Source of the DNA: Chamaesiphon sp041738715 | GTDB lineage: Bacteria; Cyanobacteriota; Cyanobacteriia; Cyanobacteriales; Chamaesiphonaceae | Direction of reading: 5' to 3' | NCBI GenBank assembly: GCA_041738715.1 | Contig: JBGSPI010000018.1 | Span: 16,265-80,264, forward strand | DNA length: 64,000 nt | In this document: positions 44,238 through 53,785 of the stretch, in pieces | How the letters are laid out: each line of letters begins with the position of its first letter | How positions within the stretch are numbered: position 1 is the stretch's first letter | Program-made: the position numbers and the translations under genes | The notes under the pieces: generated by a model | Seen by the model: only the letters and a program-made list of their open reading frames with translations | Told to the model about the DNA's origin: nothing | Database searches by the model: none

Positions 44238-44421
44238 ACTCGATCGATATTGTCTGATAATTGAGACGTTTATGAATAGATGAAGCGATCTATTTCCAAG
44301 ATAGATTAACAGTCTTTAGAGCCAGAGATTAGTAATTAATGGAACAGGATGGTTGTCAATTGAATCTAAGTCAGTGTAAGGGTTGAGTACTCTCAATTCC
44401 ATTTAAGTAGATTTACAAGAC

Positions 44422-44453
44422 AAAGGGTGAAAATTAATTTTCACCCTTTTTTT
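44422..44453. terminator. Bidirectional terminator between LysR and L,D-transpeptidase genes
   Basis: Palindrome AAAGGGTGAAAATT/AATTTTCACCCTTT (44422-44449), with seven T on the plus strand and three on the minus. It ends the transpeptidase transcript. Confidence 0.75.
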
Positions 44454-44507
44454 GGCTCAATTAATATGTAACTAAGTTAACAATAGCTATCTCTTGGAGA
44501 CGGATAC

Positions 44508-45251
44508 TTACTTAGCAACAACTTTAACGATAGTGCCAACTTTAACTAGTGGGAAGAGAGCTTTGACATCGCGATTGTGCATCCGCACACAGCCATGAGA
44601 GACTGCTTTACCGATTGATTTGGTATCGGGAGTTCCATGAAAACCGATCGTGTCTTTCCCGTCAGTCCAGAAGCCGATCCAACGTTCGCCAAGTGGATTG
44701 TTTGGTCCTGGTTTGACTACTTTACCATTTTTAAAGTTAGTCCAGCCGGGATTTTCGACTTTTTCCATGACTTGCCATTCGCCAACTGGTGTTTCCCAGC
44801 CCTTTTTGCCGATCGCTACAGGATATTTGGTTAGAACTTTATCACCCTTGTAGACATAAACATGCTTTTCTTTCAAATTGAGGACGAGTTGGACATCCTC
44901 CATCACTGGTGGAGAATTAGTACTAACTGACGATGCTGGAGGCTTCTGCGGAGTAGGCGTAATATTATTACTAGTTGCGGGTTTACTGCCGGTTGTTGTT
45001 GCTACGGGGATTGATGATAACTCATCTCCAGACTTGGGCTTAGTGCCTGGTCGGCTCACACTATCTATTTTGATCTGAGCCGGATTTGCCATTTTGGGCT
45101 GGCTGACTGTGACTGTTTTTGTTGACTGGGGCGAGAGATCTTGCCCGCGCACCGGAATAGTTTCGGCATTAAGCTTGGCGGGGGAAATCGCCAGGATCGA
45201 TGTGATAACTAAACTAGACTTGAGTAGAAAAGAATTGGTTTGTTGAAACAT
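44508..45251 (-). CDS. Secreted L,D-transpeptidase (YkuD domain)
   Basis: A 247-residue protein that forms 3-3 cross-links or attaches proteins in peptidoglycan. It has a signal peptide (MFQQTNSFLLKSSLVITSILAISPAKLNA), a Ser/Thr/Pro-rich linker to about residue 115, then a YkuD domain: VQLVLNLKEKHVYVYKGDK, TPVGEWQVMEK, and the catalytic HGTPD ... SHGCVRM with the active-site Cys. All catalytic residues are present. Monocistronic, with a terminator at 44422. Confidence 0.92.
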   Translation of the reverse strand: MFQQTNSFLLKSSLVITSILAISPAKLNAETIPVRGQDLSPQSTKTVTVSQPKMANPAQIKIDSVSRPGTKPKSGDELSSIPVATTTGSKPATSNNITPTPQKPPASSVSTNSPPVMEDVQLVLNLKEKHVYVYKGDKVLTKYPVAIGKKGWETPVGEWQVMEKVENPGWTNFKNGKVVKPGPNNPLGERWIGFWTDGKDTIGFHGTPDTKSIGKAVSHGCVRMHNRDVKALFPLVKVGTIVKVVAK

Positions 45252-45434
45252 TATTCACCCTAACGTGTTGGACTGCGATCTAGATAAGTACTCAAGCAAA
45301 ATTAATTACACATTAATAATCTTCAAATTCCTTACTCACAAGGTGTCTATGTAAAATATTGTGTGATTAACTATGTGGAAATACTTATAGATGCCGTTAT
45401 AGTACCCATTTAACTTACAGTTCTAACATGAGTA

Positions 45435-46784
45435 TCATAGCAACATTTCCGCTCCAAGATTTCGCGATACTGACCAATGAGATAGGCACATCTGGATACC
45501 ACTCTGCAATTCTGGAGCTAACCCAGAACGATTAGCTAGTTCTAAAATCTGTGGCGGAATGGTAGATGACAGCTTGGCGATTGCCGCGATTGCGTGCAAC
45601 TTGACTCGATCGTCCACATACCCTAAAAGTGAGACTAAATCGGAGACTGTCTGAATATTCCCCAAGTTCCCTAGTGCGGCAGCAATTTCTTGGGCGATCG
45701 CGCTTGAATGCTGATAGTGGGGGGAATGCAGATAGGTAACAAGCACCTGACTGGCGTATACGCGCTCGTGTTCTGTCTTACTGATACTGATGATAATTTC
45801 GCTGGCGACATCGGTAGGTGCTGTTGCTAAAATCTGTCCTAGACTATTAATTGCTGACTGGGTACCAATCCACCCCAGGGCGAGAATCGTCTGCGATCTC
45901 AAGCTTGCTGGTGTGCGTGGGCAGATCGCCACATCTCGTAAAATTTCTACTACCACCGGATCGGCTAGTCGGGCTAAACTCAGGGCCGTTGCTTCACAAA
46001 CCGCCAAATTGAGATCGGACAATAATGGGCGTAAAGATTGGATCAGATTGAATTCAGTGGCTAGTTCACTCCGCAAACACAACCCCACCACGGCGGCTTG
46101 CCGCACAGTGGGTGCTGGATCTGTCAGTTTTTCTAGCAGGAGCGGCGGAATCCGACCATCATGAAAACTGCTCAAAGCCTCAATGGTCAGTGTCCGAATC
46201 TGGGGATCGGAATCGTCAGCCGCTGTGAGCAATGGTTCGATCGTTTGTGAGTGACGAATTTGTGCTAGAGCAGTAACAGCGAGTACTCGTTGTTCTGGCT
46301 GCGTGGCTGTCAGGAGATCTGCCAAAGCGGCGATCGCGTTAGTGCCGATTTTGGCAAGTGCGGTGGTTGCCATCGCCACTAATTCCGGGTCTTCATTTTG
46401 CCTGATCGCCTCCACCAGTCCTCTCACAACTTGAGGTCGATCGAACTCACCTAAAATTCGGGCGACAAACCATCGATCGTCTAAGTCGATGTCTGGATCG
46501 CTTAGGCAATCTAACAATGGTTGGACGGCCATTTCGCCCAGACTGGGAAAGATTTTAGCAATTGCCCACTGCTGTTCAAAATCGCCTTGAAGAAGTACTT
46601 GGAAAGCTAGATCGAGAATCGTCGATCTCAATGTCTGGAGTTCGTCGGCCGATCGATTGGTGCCATCAAGAATTGGACAGCTTTGGAGAAAGTCAATTAC
46701 TTCCGACCACATCCCGCGCTGTGCTGCGGCGATGGCGGCGATCGATTGAATTGTAACAGTTGATAATTGACAGTTATCGGTCAT
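45435..46784 (-). CDS. HEAT-repeat protein
   Basis: A 449-residue all-helical protein made of HEAT/PBS-lyase-type repeats (for example LLDCLSDPDIDLDDRWFVARILGEF, LVEAIRQNEDPELVAMATTALAKIG, LLTAADDSDPQIRTLTIEALSSF). Such proteins are protein-binding scaffolds, and related repeats occur in phycobilin lyases, but the lyase active-site pattern is not evident here. It is 72 bases downstream of mraY, behind that gene's terminator. Confidence 0.83.
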   Translation of the reverse strand: MTDNCQLSTVTIQSIAAIAAAQRGMWSEVIDFLQSCPILDGTNRSADELQTLRSTILDLAFQVLLQGDFEQQWAIAKIFPSLGEMAVQPLLDCLSDPDIDLDDRWFVARILGEFDRPQVVRGLVEAIRQNEDPELVAMATTALAKIGTNAIAALADLLTATQPEQRVLAVTALAQIRHSQTIEPLLTAADDSDPQIRTLTIEALSSFHDGRIPPLLLEKLTDPAPTVRQAAVVGLCLRSELATEFNLIQSLRPLLSDLNLAVCEATALSLARLADPVVVEILRDVAICPRTPASLRSQTILALGWIGTQSAINSLGQILATAPTDVASEIIISISKTEHERVYASQVLVTYLHSPHYQHSSAIAQEIAAALGNLGNIQTVSDLVSLLGYVDDRVKLHAIAAIAKLSSTIPPQILELANRSGLAPELQSGIQMCLSHWSVSRNLGAEMLL

Positions 46785-46803
46785 CAGTTGAGAAACATCA
46801 TCA

Positions 46804-46837
46804 TAGATAAAAATACATGGTGGGTAATACCCACCAT
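46804..46837 (-). terminator. Terminator of mraY
   Basis: Ten-base-pair stem ATGGTGGGTA/TACCCACCAT (46817-46837), then GTATTTTTATC on the minus strand. Confidence 0.85.
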
Positions 46838-46856
46838 TCGGTTGAAGTGGTTCAAG

Positions 46857-47951
46857 CTAATTTTTTGGAACTAGAAAACATAGTAGGACTAATAACCATT
46901 CGATCGCGTAGAATACGCCCACCACTTGAGTCTCTGTCCAACCACTCAACTCTAGATGATGGTGTAGTGGGGCCATTTTGAGCAGACGTTTACCTTTTCC
47001 TTCTGCGTCTTTAGTTGCCTTATAGTAACCAACTTGAGCAATAACGGAGATGGATTCAGCCAGAAAAATTCCACTTAAAATTAACAGTGCCCACAAGTTA
47101 TCGGTGAGAATTCCGACTGCACCTAAAGCACCACCCAAGGCGAGGGAACCTGTATCACCCATGAACACTTTTGCTTTATTCCGGTTATGGACGACAAAGC
47201 CGAGATAACTACCGCTCAAACAAATACAGAGAATAGCTAACTGCGGATCTGTAGTGCGAATCGTGGCTGCCAACCCGAGCAAAGCAATCGCCCCAGTGCC
47301 ACCAGCCAATCCATCTACACCATCGGTAAGATTAGTTGCATTACTTTCTGCTAGTAATACAAATACCGCCAGTCCCCAAAATAGTAAACCGAGGGGCAAA
47401 ATTAGATTCAAGGGTAAATTAATTGTGGTGATTGCTTCGCCTCGACGATAGAATGTCCAAAGACAAAAGGCGGTGGCGATCGTTAGTTGGAGGATTAATT
47501 TACCTTTGGGTTTTAACCCTTCATTCTTGCGGTTGCTCAGACTTTTCCAGTCATCAACTCCACCGATCGCAAAATAACCTAAACTAACTAGGGCTACGGC
47601 GATCGCGTCAAGGTTAAATTGCGCCCAAACAATCCCAATCAGGACACCAATTGGCACTACAAAAACCCCACCCATTGTTGGTGTTCCAGCTTTCTGTAAG
47701 TGGGCTTGGGGGCCATCTTCCCGGATGAATTGTCCCATTTTGAGTTGTTTGAGTACAGGGATAGCCCAATAGCCAACTATCGCGACTAGTGCGGTACACG
47801 CCCAGAAGGGGAACATCAAGGATGTCGCGGTAATCTTACCGCCCTGCAAGTCTAGCCAAACAACTGCTGCACTGAGTGAAATTCCTAAGAGAATGAGTAA
47901 TCCAGTGCCTGTTGGATTCATCCCTCGCGTAGATACTGATTTGCTCTCCAT
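46857..47951 (-). CDS. mraY: Phospho-N-acetylmuramoyl-pentapeptide transferase MraY
   Basis: MraY makes lipid I, the first membrane step of peptidoglycan synthesis. The 364-residue protein has about ten transmembrane helices. GTPTMGG, FAIGGVDDWKSLSNRKNEGL with the catalytic Asp-Asp, NATNLTDGVDGLAGG, FMGDTGSLALGG and APLHHHLELSGWTE are all present. It stands apart from other mur genes, as usual in cyanobacteria. Confidence 0.96.
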   Translation of the reverse strand: MESKSVSTRGMNPTGTGLLILLGISLSAAVVWLDLQGGKITATSLMFPFWACTALVAIVGYWAIPVLKQLKMGQFIREDGPQAHLQKAGTPTMGGVFVVPIGVLIGIVWAQFNLDAIAVALVSLGYFAIGGVDDWKSLSNRKNEGLKPKGKLILQLTIATAFCLWTFYRRGEAITTINLPLNLILPLGLLFWGLAVFVLLAESNATNLTDGVDGLAGGTGAIALLGLAATIRTTDPQLAILCICLSGSYLGFVVHNRNKAKVFMGDTGSLALGGALGAVGILTDNLWALLILSGIFLAESISVIAQVGYYKATKDAEGKGKRLLKMAPLHHHLELSGWTETQVVGVFYAIEWLLVLLCFLVPKN

Positions 47952-48092
47952 CTATTCTCTCCCAGCCAATTTCATCACGCGCTCCTCTCTTTAATTTTGG
48001 GGGTGCAACTTCTCACAGCAATTGTATGTGAAGATGCGATCGATTGGATCTTGCCCCATAAAATAACTGGTTGATCGGAAGGCGGGGCGCAA

Positions 48093-48119
48093 ACCCCTGG
48101 CTGGCAAATCCAGGGGTTA
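48093..48119 (-). terminator. Probable terminator of the DUF3134 gene
   Basis: Stem AACCCCTGG (48093-48101) / CCAGGGGTT (48111-48119); short T run on the minus strand. Confidence 0.6.
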
Positions 48120-48141
48120 CTGTTACTGCGTGATAATTTGA

Positions 48142-48396
48142 TTAAATTTCTTCAGCATCGTCAATATCATCGCTATCATTATCTTCCTGATAGCTATTAT
48201 CATCTTCAAATAATTCCTCTTCTAAATTTGGTTGATCTAATGCTGAAACTGCGGGATCTCTTTCATCACGATCGATCAGTCTACCTTGCGCTTCGAGCCA
48301 CTCTAAAATTGAAGTATCCCGTTGAACGGCAATCACTGGCGCAGGTTCGTAGCGCGGTTGTTGTTTTAATGCTGGATTGTTGAAGGTATCAGACAT
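48142..48396 (-). CDS. DUF3134 family small protein
   Basis: An 84-residue cyanobacterial protein. NPALKQQPRYEPAPVIAVQRDTSILEWLEAQGRLIDRD is the DUF3134 signature, followed by a very acidic tail (EDDNSYQEDNDSDDIDDAEE). Function is unknown. It is divergent from the fibrillin gene; TGTAGGG is repeated three times in the spacer (48442-48462). Confidence 0.82.
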   Translation of the reverse strand: MSDTFNNPALKQQPRYEPAPVIAVQRDTSILEWLEAQGRLIDRDERDPAVSALDQPNLEEELFEDDNSYQEDNDSDDIDDAEEI

Positions 48397-48534
48397 AGTA
48401 ATTTGATCGATTCCAATTTCTCATAGTCTATCATTTTAGGTTGTAGGGTGTAGGGTGTAGCAGGTAAAGGATTAGAGTTCTCGCTCCCCCAGTCTCTATG
48501 TCCCCCTTCTGATCCCAAAATTGCAGCTAAACCT

Positions 48535-49125
48535 ATGCCTAAAGCCAGACTACTCGCAGCTATCGCCGACAAAAATCGGGGTATTCTTGCTACCGATCTC
48601 GATCAACAAGCAATTTTAGCAGCAATTACCGAATTGGAATCATCCAATCCCCACCCCCGACCATTGGTAACGGCGATCGATTTATTAGCAGGTAATTGGC
48701 GACTTCTCTACACCAGCAGTCAGAGTTTACTCGGAATCGATCGATTTCCCCTCGTTCAACTCGGGACTATTTATCAGTGTATTCGACCGACGACTCAGGC
48801 AATCTACAATATTGCTGAAGTCAATAGTCTAATTCCTGGATTAAATGGGTTAGTTACGATCGTTGCGACATTTACACCAACTGACGATCGCCGAGTTAAT
48901 GTTGAGTTTAAGCGTTCTGTGATTAGCCTTCAAGGATTAATCGGCTACTCAGATCCAGATCGATTAATTACAGCAATTGAAAGTGGTCAAAAATTTACCG
49001 CGATCGATCTCAAAATCGATCGTCAAGGTAAACAACCAGCTTGGATCGAAGTCACCTATCTCGACGAAAATCTTCGCATTGGTCGAGGGAATGAAGGTAA
49101 TGTATTTGTTCTGACTAAAACCTGA
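48535..49125 (+). CDS. PAP/fibrillin family protein
   Basis: A 196-residue plastid-lipid-associated-protein (fibrillin) homologue. LLAGNWRLLYTSSQSLLGIDRFPLVQLGTIYQ, NSLIPGLNGLVTIVATF and the C-terminal LDENLRIGRGNEGNVFVLTK are the family's lipocalin-like core. In plants and cyanobacteria these proteins associate with thylakoid lipids and photoprotection. It lies 42 bases upstream of the nuclease gene on the same strand; an operon is possible. Confidence 0.88.
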   Translation: MPKARLLAAIADKNRGILATDLDQQAILAAITELESSNPHPRPLVTAIDLLAGNWRLLYTSSQSLLGIDRFPLVQLGTIYQCIRPTTQAIYNIAEVNSLIPGLNGLVTIVATFTPTDDRRVNVEFKRSVISLQGLIGYSDPDRLITAIESGQKFTAIDLKIDRQGKQPAWIEVTYLDENLRIGRGNEGNVFVLTKT

Positions 49126-49167
49126 AAAATAAAGTTGATCATTTAGTTTTTCTAATCCCTACTCTCT

Positions 49168-50004
49168 ATGCTTCGACTTTCCCAACGACATCTCAAAGTA
49201 TTGGAAACATGTCCGCGTCAGTTCGAGCATATTTATTTCGATCGATTGACACAGCCAATATCTCCAATTCAGCAAGCGAAAACCCAGTTAGGCAGTGAGT
49301 TTCACCTGTTAATGCAGCAGCGAGAATTGGGTTTACCAATTGAACCAATCTTAGCCGGTTCGCCACAACTAGCTGGCTGGATCCAATCGATCGTCACCAC
49401 AGCCCCCGAACTATTTAAATCTAATCCCCAAACATGGCGAGAAAGCGAGCATGTAAGGACACTAGCGATCGATAACTATTTATTTACAGCTATTTATGAT
49501 TTACTAATTTTGCAACCCAATTGTCCCAAGGACAGGCTGCGCCAACGAGCAGATATTATTGACTGGAAAACCTATCCACTACCTCGATATAAAAAAGATC
49601 TTGATCAGGAATGGCAGACCAGATTGTATTTATATATACTGGCGGAAACCAGCGCGTATTTGCCCAAACAAATTAATTTTACGTACTGGTTTATTCAATC
49701 TAATCCACAACCAAAATCAGTCCGAATTGCTTATACTCAACGTCAGCACCGCCAAACTCATGCAGATCTGCTCGCATTACTCGATCAGTTAAGCCGCTGG
49801 TTGGATGCGTATCAAGCTAGCGGGGAACATTTTCCCCAAATAGAAGCGTCTGGAGAAGCCTGTCATTACTGTAATTTCGCGCCACGGTGTGGACGAGAAC
49901 AGCGAAAGGAGTCCAGCCCATCAATCGCGATCGATCCACTCCCAGAGACATCGACGACAACAATTCACGAATTACTCCAGCAAATTTCCCCTATTCCAAT
50001 TTAA
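49168..50004 (+). CDS. RecB/Cas4-like PD-(D/E)XK nuclease with an iron-sulfur-type Cys set
   Basis: A 278-residue stand-alone nuclease. The RecB-type active site is complete: His46 (GSEFHLLM), Asp111 (AIYDLL), Asp132 and Lys134 (IIDWKT), and the QxxxY motif Gln150-Tyr154 (QTRLY). One cysteine near the N-terminus (Cys15, ETCPRQFE) and three near the C-terminus (Cys232, Cys235, Cys241 in CHYCNFAPRC) have the layout of the [4Fe-4S] cluster of Cas4 and AddB. No cas, rec or helicase gene lies near, so it is not a CRISPR protein by context; a DNA-repair role is plausible. Confidence 0.83.
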   Translation: MLRLSQRHLKVLETCPRQFEHIYFDRLTQPISPIQQAKTQLGSEFHLLMQQRELGLPIEPILAGSPQLAGWIQSIVTTAPELFKSNPQTWRESEHVRTLAIDNYLFTAIYDLLILQPNCPKDRLRQRADIIDWKTYPLPRYKKDLDQEWQTRLYLYILAETSAYLPKQINFTYWFIQSNPQPKSVRIAYTQRQHRQTHADLLALLDQLSRWLDAYQASGEHFPQIEASGEACHYCNFAPRCGREQRKESSPSIAIDPLPETSTTTIHELLQQISPIPI

Positions 50005-50264
50005 CCGAGTCAGTGACAATTTCGATAACTGTGAATTAAAATTGAACTTAGGGAGTTAGTTCGGTCAAAATTAAAGTTAATATTTGCTAACTCTAATCCC
50101 AAATTTAAGTTAACTTGAGTTATTACGGATTAATACTCCTCGCATCTTACTCCTAGAATCTCCCCAGGCTTCGCTTTTGTCGATCTAGATTACTGGTATT
50201 AGCAGTCGCTTAGATACTACTCATCGAGCCAGATAAACCTTTAAGGAACGCCACAATTGTCCCT

Positions 50265-51596
50265 ATGATGCAATCCCCCACCTTCAAATCGGCTTGGCAA
50301 CGTAAACTAGTTCGGCGCGGAGCGACCTTTACTAGTGCTTTTCTAGCTACACTGGTACCGATGTCTTCTAGTTCTGTCCTGGCGGCGTTTAAAGACAGCC
50401 CCAAAGCGATTGTCGATGAGGCATGGCAGATTGTTAACCGTGAGTATGTAGACGGTACCTTTAATCGATTGGACTGGCAAAAAACGAGAACAGAATTGCT
50501 CAAACGTAACTATAGCAATCGGTTAGAAGCACATGCGGCAATTCGGGCAACTCTCAAAAAATTGGGTGACCCTTACACCCGATTTATGGATCCGCAACAG
50601 TTTCAGTCACTGAATAATCAAACCAGTGGTGAAATGTCCGGTGTCGGCATCAAACTCGAATCCAATCGCCGTACTCAGCAGTTAGTAGTAGCTGAAGCGA
50701 TCGAAAATTCCCCAGCCTCGAAAGCTGGCATCAAAGCTGGGGACATAATTGTAGCGATCGATGGTAAATCTACCAAAAATATGCGGATAGAAGATGCTAT
50801 TTCTTTAATTCGGGGTGAAATTGGCAAATCAATTACCCTCCAAATTGCCCGTGGAGGAATGCAGCCATTTAGTATTCCCCTTACTCGTGCCCAAATTGAG
50901 GTAGCATCAGTATTTTCTACCGTCAAACAAGAAGACAAACTTAAAGTTGGCTATATCCGGCTGTCAGAGTTTAGCTCTCACTCTTCCAGTCAAATGGAAA
51001 AAGCGATCAAAAGTTTGAATAGCCAGCAAGTCAACGCCTTTGTGCTCGATATGCGTGGTAATCCGGGCGGGTTGCTTCAATCTAGCGTCGAAATTGCCCG
51101 AATGTGGATGGATAATGGCACGATCGTCAAAACAATCGATCGCAAAGGTGGTAATGAAGATTTTCGGGCAATTCAAGGCGCACTGACTCAATTACCCCTC
51201 GCTGTCTTAGTTGATGGTAATTCGGCAAGTGCTAGTGAAATTTTAGCAGGTGCGCTCAAGGACAATGGTCGCGCCCAAGTTGTCGGTTCTCAAACCTTTG
51301 GCAAAGCACTGGTGCAATCCGTCCATTCACTCTCTGATGGTTCAGGCATGGCGGTGACAGTCGCCCACTACTATACACCCAACGGTACGGATATCGGACA
51401 TAAAGGTGTAACTCCTGATGTCAAAGTAGATCTCAATTTTGCCGAGCAGCAAAATCTATCTGAGTCTCCAGATTTATTGGGTAGTCCAAAAGATCCACAG
51501 TATCGCCAAGCAATCTCAGTATTGCAAAAGCACCCAAGCATTGCTAATCCCAACACTTTGAAGGCTCCTTCATTGAGTAGCAATCGCCAGAACTAG
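50265..51596 (+). CDS. C-terminal processing peptidase (S41 family)
   Basis: A 443-residue secreted serine protease of the Ctp/Prc family that trims C-termini of exported proteins; cyanobacterial CtpA matures photosystem II D1. It has a signal peptide (residues about 1-40, ending VLAAF), a PDZ domain (NSPASKAGIKAGDIIVAIDG) and the S41 catalytic core with Ser in GNSASASEILAGAL and Lys in GSQTFGKALVQ. Which paralogue (CtpA, CtpB or CtpC) is not clear; sequence around the active site allows any. An upstream spacer of 260 bases has no gene. Confidence 0.92.
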   Translation: MMQSPTFKSAWQRKLVRRGATFTSAFLATLVPMSSSSVLAAFKDSPKAIVDEAWQIVNREYVDGTFNRLDWQKTRTELLKRNYSNRLEAHAAIRATLKKLGDPYTRFMDPQQFQSLNNQTSGEMSGVGIKLESNRRTQQLVVAEAIENSPASKAGIKAGDIIVAIDGKSTKNMRIEDAISLIRGEIGKSITLQIARGGMQPFSIPLTRAQIEVASVFSTVKQEDKLKVGYIRLSEFSSHSSSQMEKAIKSLNSQQVNAFVLDMRGNPGGLLQSSVEIARMWMDNGTIVKTIDRKGGNEDFRAIQGALTQLPLAVLVDGNSASASEILAGALKDNGRAQVVGSQTFGKALVQSVHSLSDGSGMAVTVAHYYTPNGTDIGHKGVTPDVKVDLNFAEQQNLSESPDLLGSPKDPQYRQAISVLQKHPSIANPNTLKAPSLSSNRQN

Positions 51597-51634
51597 AAAT
51601 TATAGTGGAATGCTCACACGCTCATTCCATCTGC

Positions 51635-51668
51635 GCCACATTCACTAGTTGAATGTGGCATTCATTTT
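51635..51668 (+). terminator. Terminator of the processing peptidase gene
   Basis: Ten-base-pair stem GCCACATTCA (51635-51644) / TGAATGTGGC (51650-51659) followed by ATTCATTTT. Confidence 0.75.
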
Positions 51669-51783
51669 CGATATTTATAGCTTAGAATCATCGATCGTCT
51701 TCTTAATTTTTACGATCGAAACATCTTAATCAAGTACCAGCCGCGCTGTCATTCTTCCCAAATAAAAGGCGGGATGCTCTCTA

Positions 51784-52098
51784 TTATCTTGCCCCAGTGC
51801 TAAAAAATTTAAATGTCACCAAAAAACAGCCAAAATTAACTAAAGCAATCGCCGATGCACCTAAAATAACCCCCTTAGTAAAACCTTTCACTCGACGTTT
51901 CATCGACCAACGGAGTAGAGGCAAAACATAAATCAATTGAATCAGTCCGATCGAAAACACGACCGACATAAAGATTGGAGAAATAGTATTGAGACATAGA
52001 GCAATAAAAATAATTAGAATATTCAGCCCGAAGACTGTAACTATTCCAGCGATTGCATCTCCGAGGTGAGACTTTTTGAAAATTGGTTTTTTCAGCAT
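51784..52098 (-). CDS. Small polytopic membrane protein
   Basis: A 104-residue protein with three hydrophobic segments (AIAGIVTVFGLNILIIFIALCL, IFMSVVFSIGLIQLIYVLPLL, GVILGASAIALVNFGCFLV) and a basic loop RWSMKRRVKGFTKG. Similar small proteins with the KGFTKGVILGAS motif are common in cyanobacteria. Function unknown. Confidence 0.7.
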   Translation of the reverse strand: MLKKPIFKKSHLGDAIAGIVTVFGLNILIIFIALCLNTISPIFMSVVFSIGLIQLIYVLPLLRWSMKRRVKGFTKGVILGASAIALVNFGCFLVTFKFFSTGAR

Positions 52099-52172
52099 AG
52101 CTGTAGTTAAAATAGAACAAGTTATCCTGCCAGCTACAGTATATATAACTTAAGGTTTATTTAAGAATCCGC

Positions 52173-52748
52173 CTATTTGCCTAAATTACGTTTGAGCCGT
52201 TGTAGCTCTTCGTCAGCTTCCCAACGGCGAAACTGGGCTTCCAAGGGATCGGCAAAATCACTGGTACTAGTATAACTATTAACCGATCCCCAACTACTAT
52301 TACTGCCGATTACATCTGCTTGTGTTCGGGCAGCCTGAGCGGCTGCGGCTTTAGCTTTAACTTCGGTGCGACGAGCTTTAATAGTCTGAAGCAGTTCTGT
52401 CGCTTTAGCCTTCCGTTCCTTTAGTCCCTGCATTTTGCCCCAAAGTTGATTTCCTTGAGGCAAGAGTGCATTGACACGAGCCTGTGCAGCTTCAGCTAGA
52501 TCCAATCGGTTAGCAGCAGTGGCTTTTTGGACGCGCTCATACCAGTTTTTGATCTCTTGAGCGGTGTTCAGAATTTCTCCTTCGGTGCGGGTTTCTTGTG
52601 CCTGAAGATCGATAATTAATTGATAAGTATCTGTTTCTTGTTGAGCAAGTTGCTCTTCAATCACCTGCAATTCTAAATGGGGGTTTTTACTGAGAAAGTC
52701 ATCAATTTGACTTTCCAAAAACCGCTTCATATCTTCGAGTAAGCCCAT
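52173..52748 (-). CDS. TIGR04376-type PspA-like coiled-coil protein
   Basis: From the ATG at 52748 the protein is 191 residues. MGLLEDMKRFLESQIDDFLSKNPHLELQVIEEQL is the start of the TIGR04376 family, followed by a long coiled coil (AQQETDTYQLIIDLQAQETRTEGEI, ARVNALLPQGNQLWGKMQG) and a Ser-rich linker. The C-terminal EAQFRRWEADEELQRLKRNLG is conserved. The frame from 52844 adds a spurious hydrophobic leader. It resembles PspA in length and helical design but is not a PspA orthologue; role unknown. Confidence 0.83.
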   Translation of the reverse strand: MGLLEDMKRFLESQIDDFLSKNPHLELQVIEEQLAQQETDTYQLIIDLQAQETRTEGEILNTAQEIKNWYERVQKATAANRLDLAEAAQARVNALLPQGNQLWGKMQGLKERKAKATELLQTIKARRTEVKAKAAAAQAARTQADVIGSNSSWGSVNSYTSTSDFADPLEAQFRRWEADEELQRLKRNLGK

Positions 52749-52878
52749 GTTGTTAGGGGTAGAAAGTAGGGAGTAGGCTTTAGTCGTATGGTTTAGGGGG
52801 AAAGAGAAGGAAAAGGTTAGTGCCAATAACTTAATCCTAGTCAATCAAAGTAAGCCCATAAATCATATTTAATTATAG

Positions 52879-53727
52879 TTAAAACTTTTGACCGACGTAG
52901 ATCGATCTAATTACACCGCCAGTTTTTTTGACGATCACTTCCTCTTTAGCAACAGTCAATAGTGACCAATCGCTAGTGCCGATTTTTTCACCTGCATAAA
53001 CTGTTTGAGTTTGACTATTAATCTCAAAAATAGCGCCAGGACGATTGCCAGTTTGGAGAGTTTTGATGAGGGAAATTGGCACATTAGGCGTATTTGCTGG
53101 GGTTGTGCTGGCGATCGTCCCTGGGTTTGCTGTGGCAGAATTCACCGCAGTAGTAGTTGAATTAGTTGGAGCATTGGCAGATTCGATTTTAGCGATCGAT
53201 TTACGCATATACTCAGCAAATTTGGCATCATCGGCAGAGATTTGGGATTGTGACTGAAAGGGGAGCCAACTGGTATCCATATTTTTGGGAAGCTGGATTT
53301 TGCGTTCGTTAATCAACCATAGAAGTAAACTACTTAAAGCGATCGAAATTACGCCTATCCCTACAAATACCTTCATCCAAGAGGGATGATTTTTGGTCAG
53401 AGGTTTAGGTTTTGACTGAGGCTGCGGCGGTTCGACTGGTTGTTGTGAGGGTGTAAATTCTGGTTGCGGTGGATACTGCTGATACTGTGGCTGTGGCTGT
53501 GGGTCTGCCATTCGAGCATCAGTACGCACAGATTCAGTCGGATAGTGATAGCGTTGTTGTCGATTTGATGAGGACATATCATCAGAAAGATCGCCGCTGA
53601 GTAATTCATCAATGTCAGCAAATAGACGATCGATTGATCGATCCGCATGAGCATTAACTTTGGCGAGGATTTCCTGACTGAGCTTGCTAGATGGGGAATT
53701 GGAAGATGCGGGGTTATGGTTAGTCAT
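52879..53727 (-). CDS. Single-pass membrane protein with Pro/Gln-rich linker
   Basis: A 282-residue protein: a Ser-rich N-terminal region with a helical segment (KVNAHADRSIDRLFADIDELLSGDL), a Pro/Gln-rich stretch (residues about 75-110), one transmembrane helix (VFVGIGVISIALSSLLLWLI) and a periplasmic part that ends in a small beta domain (GAIFEINSQTQTVYAGEKIG, TKEEVIVKKTGGVIRSIYVGQKF in part). The last domain resembles the PilP-like or type IV pilus-associated folds, but I cannot confirm a family. Upstream of the TIGR04376 gene, same strand. Confidence 0.68.
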   Translation of the reverse strand: MTNHNPASSNSPSSKLSQEILAKVNAHADRSIDRLFADIDELLSGDLSDDMSSSNRQQRYHYPTESVRTDARMADPQPQPQYQQYPPQPEFTPSQQPVEPPQPQSKPKPLTKNHPSWMKVFVGIGVISIALSSLLLWLINERKIQLPKNMDTSWLPFQSQSQISADDAKFAEYMRKSIAKIESANAPTNSTTTAVNSATANPGTIASTTPANTPNVPISLIKTLQTGNRPGAIFEINSQTQTVYAGEKIGTSDWSLLTVAKEEVIVKKTGGVIRSIYVGQKF

Positions 53728-53785
53728 TGTTTAGTTGCTACTGGCTAGTGACTAGTGGCTGTTAGTTAGTTTACCGCAAAGGGAT

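Noticed and set aside
49168..50004. A CRISPR-associated Cas4
   Set aside because: Domain pattern fits, but there is no CRISPR array or cas gene in the window.
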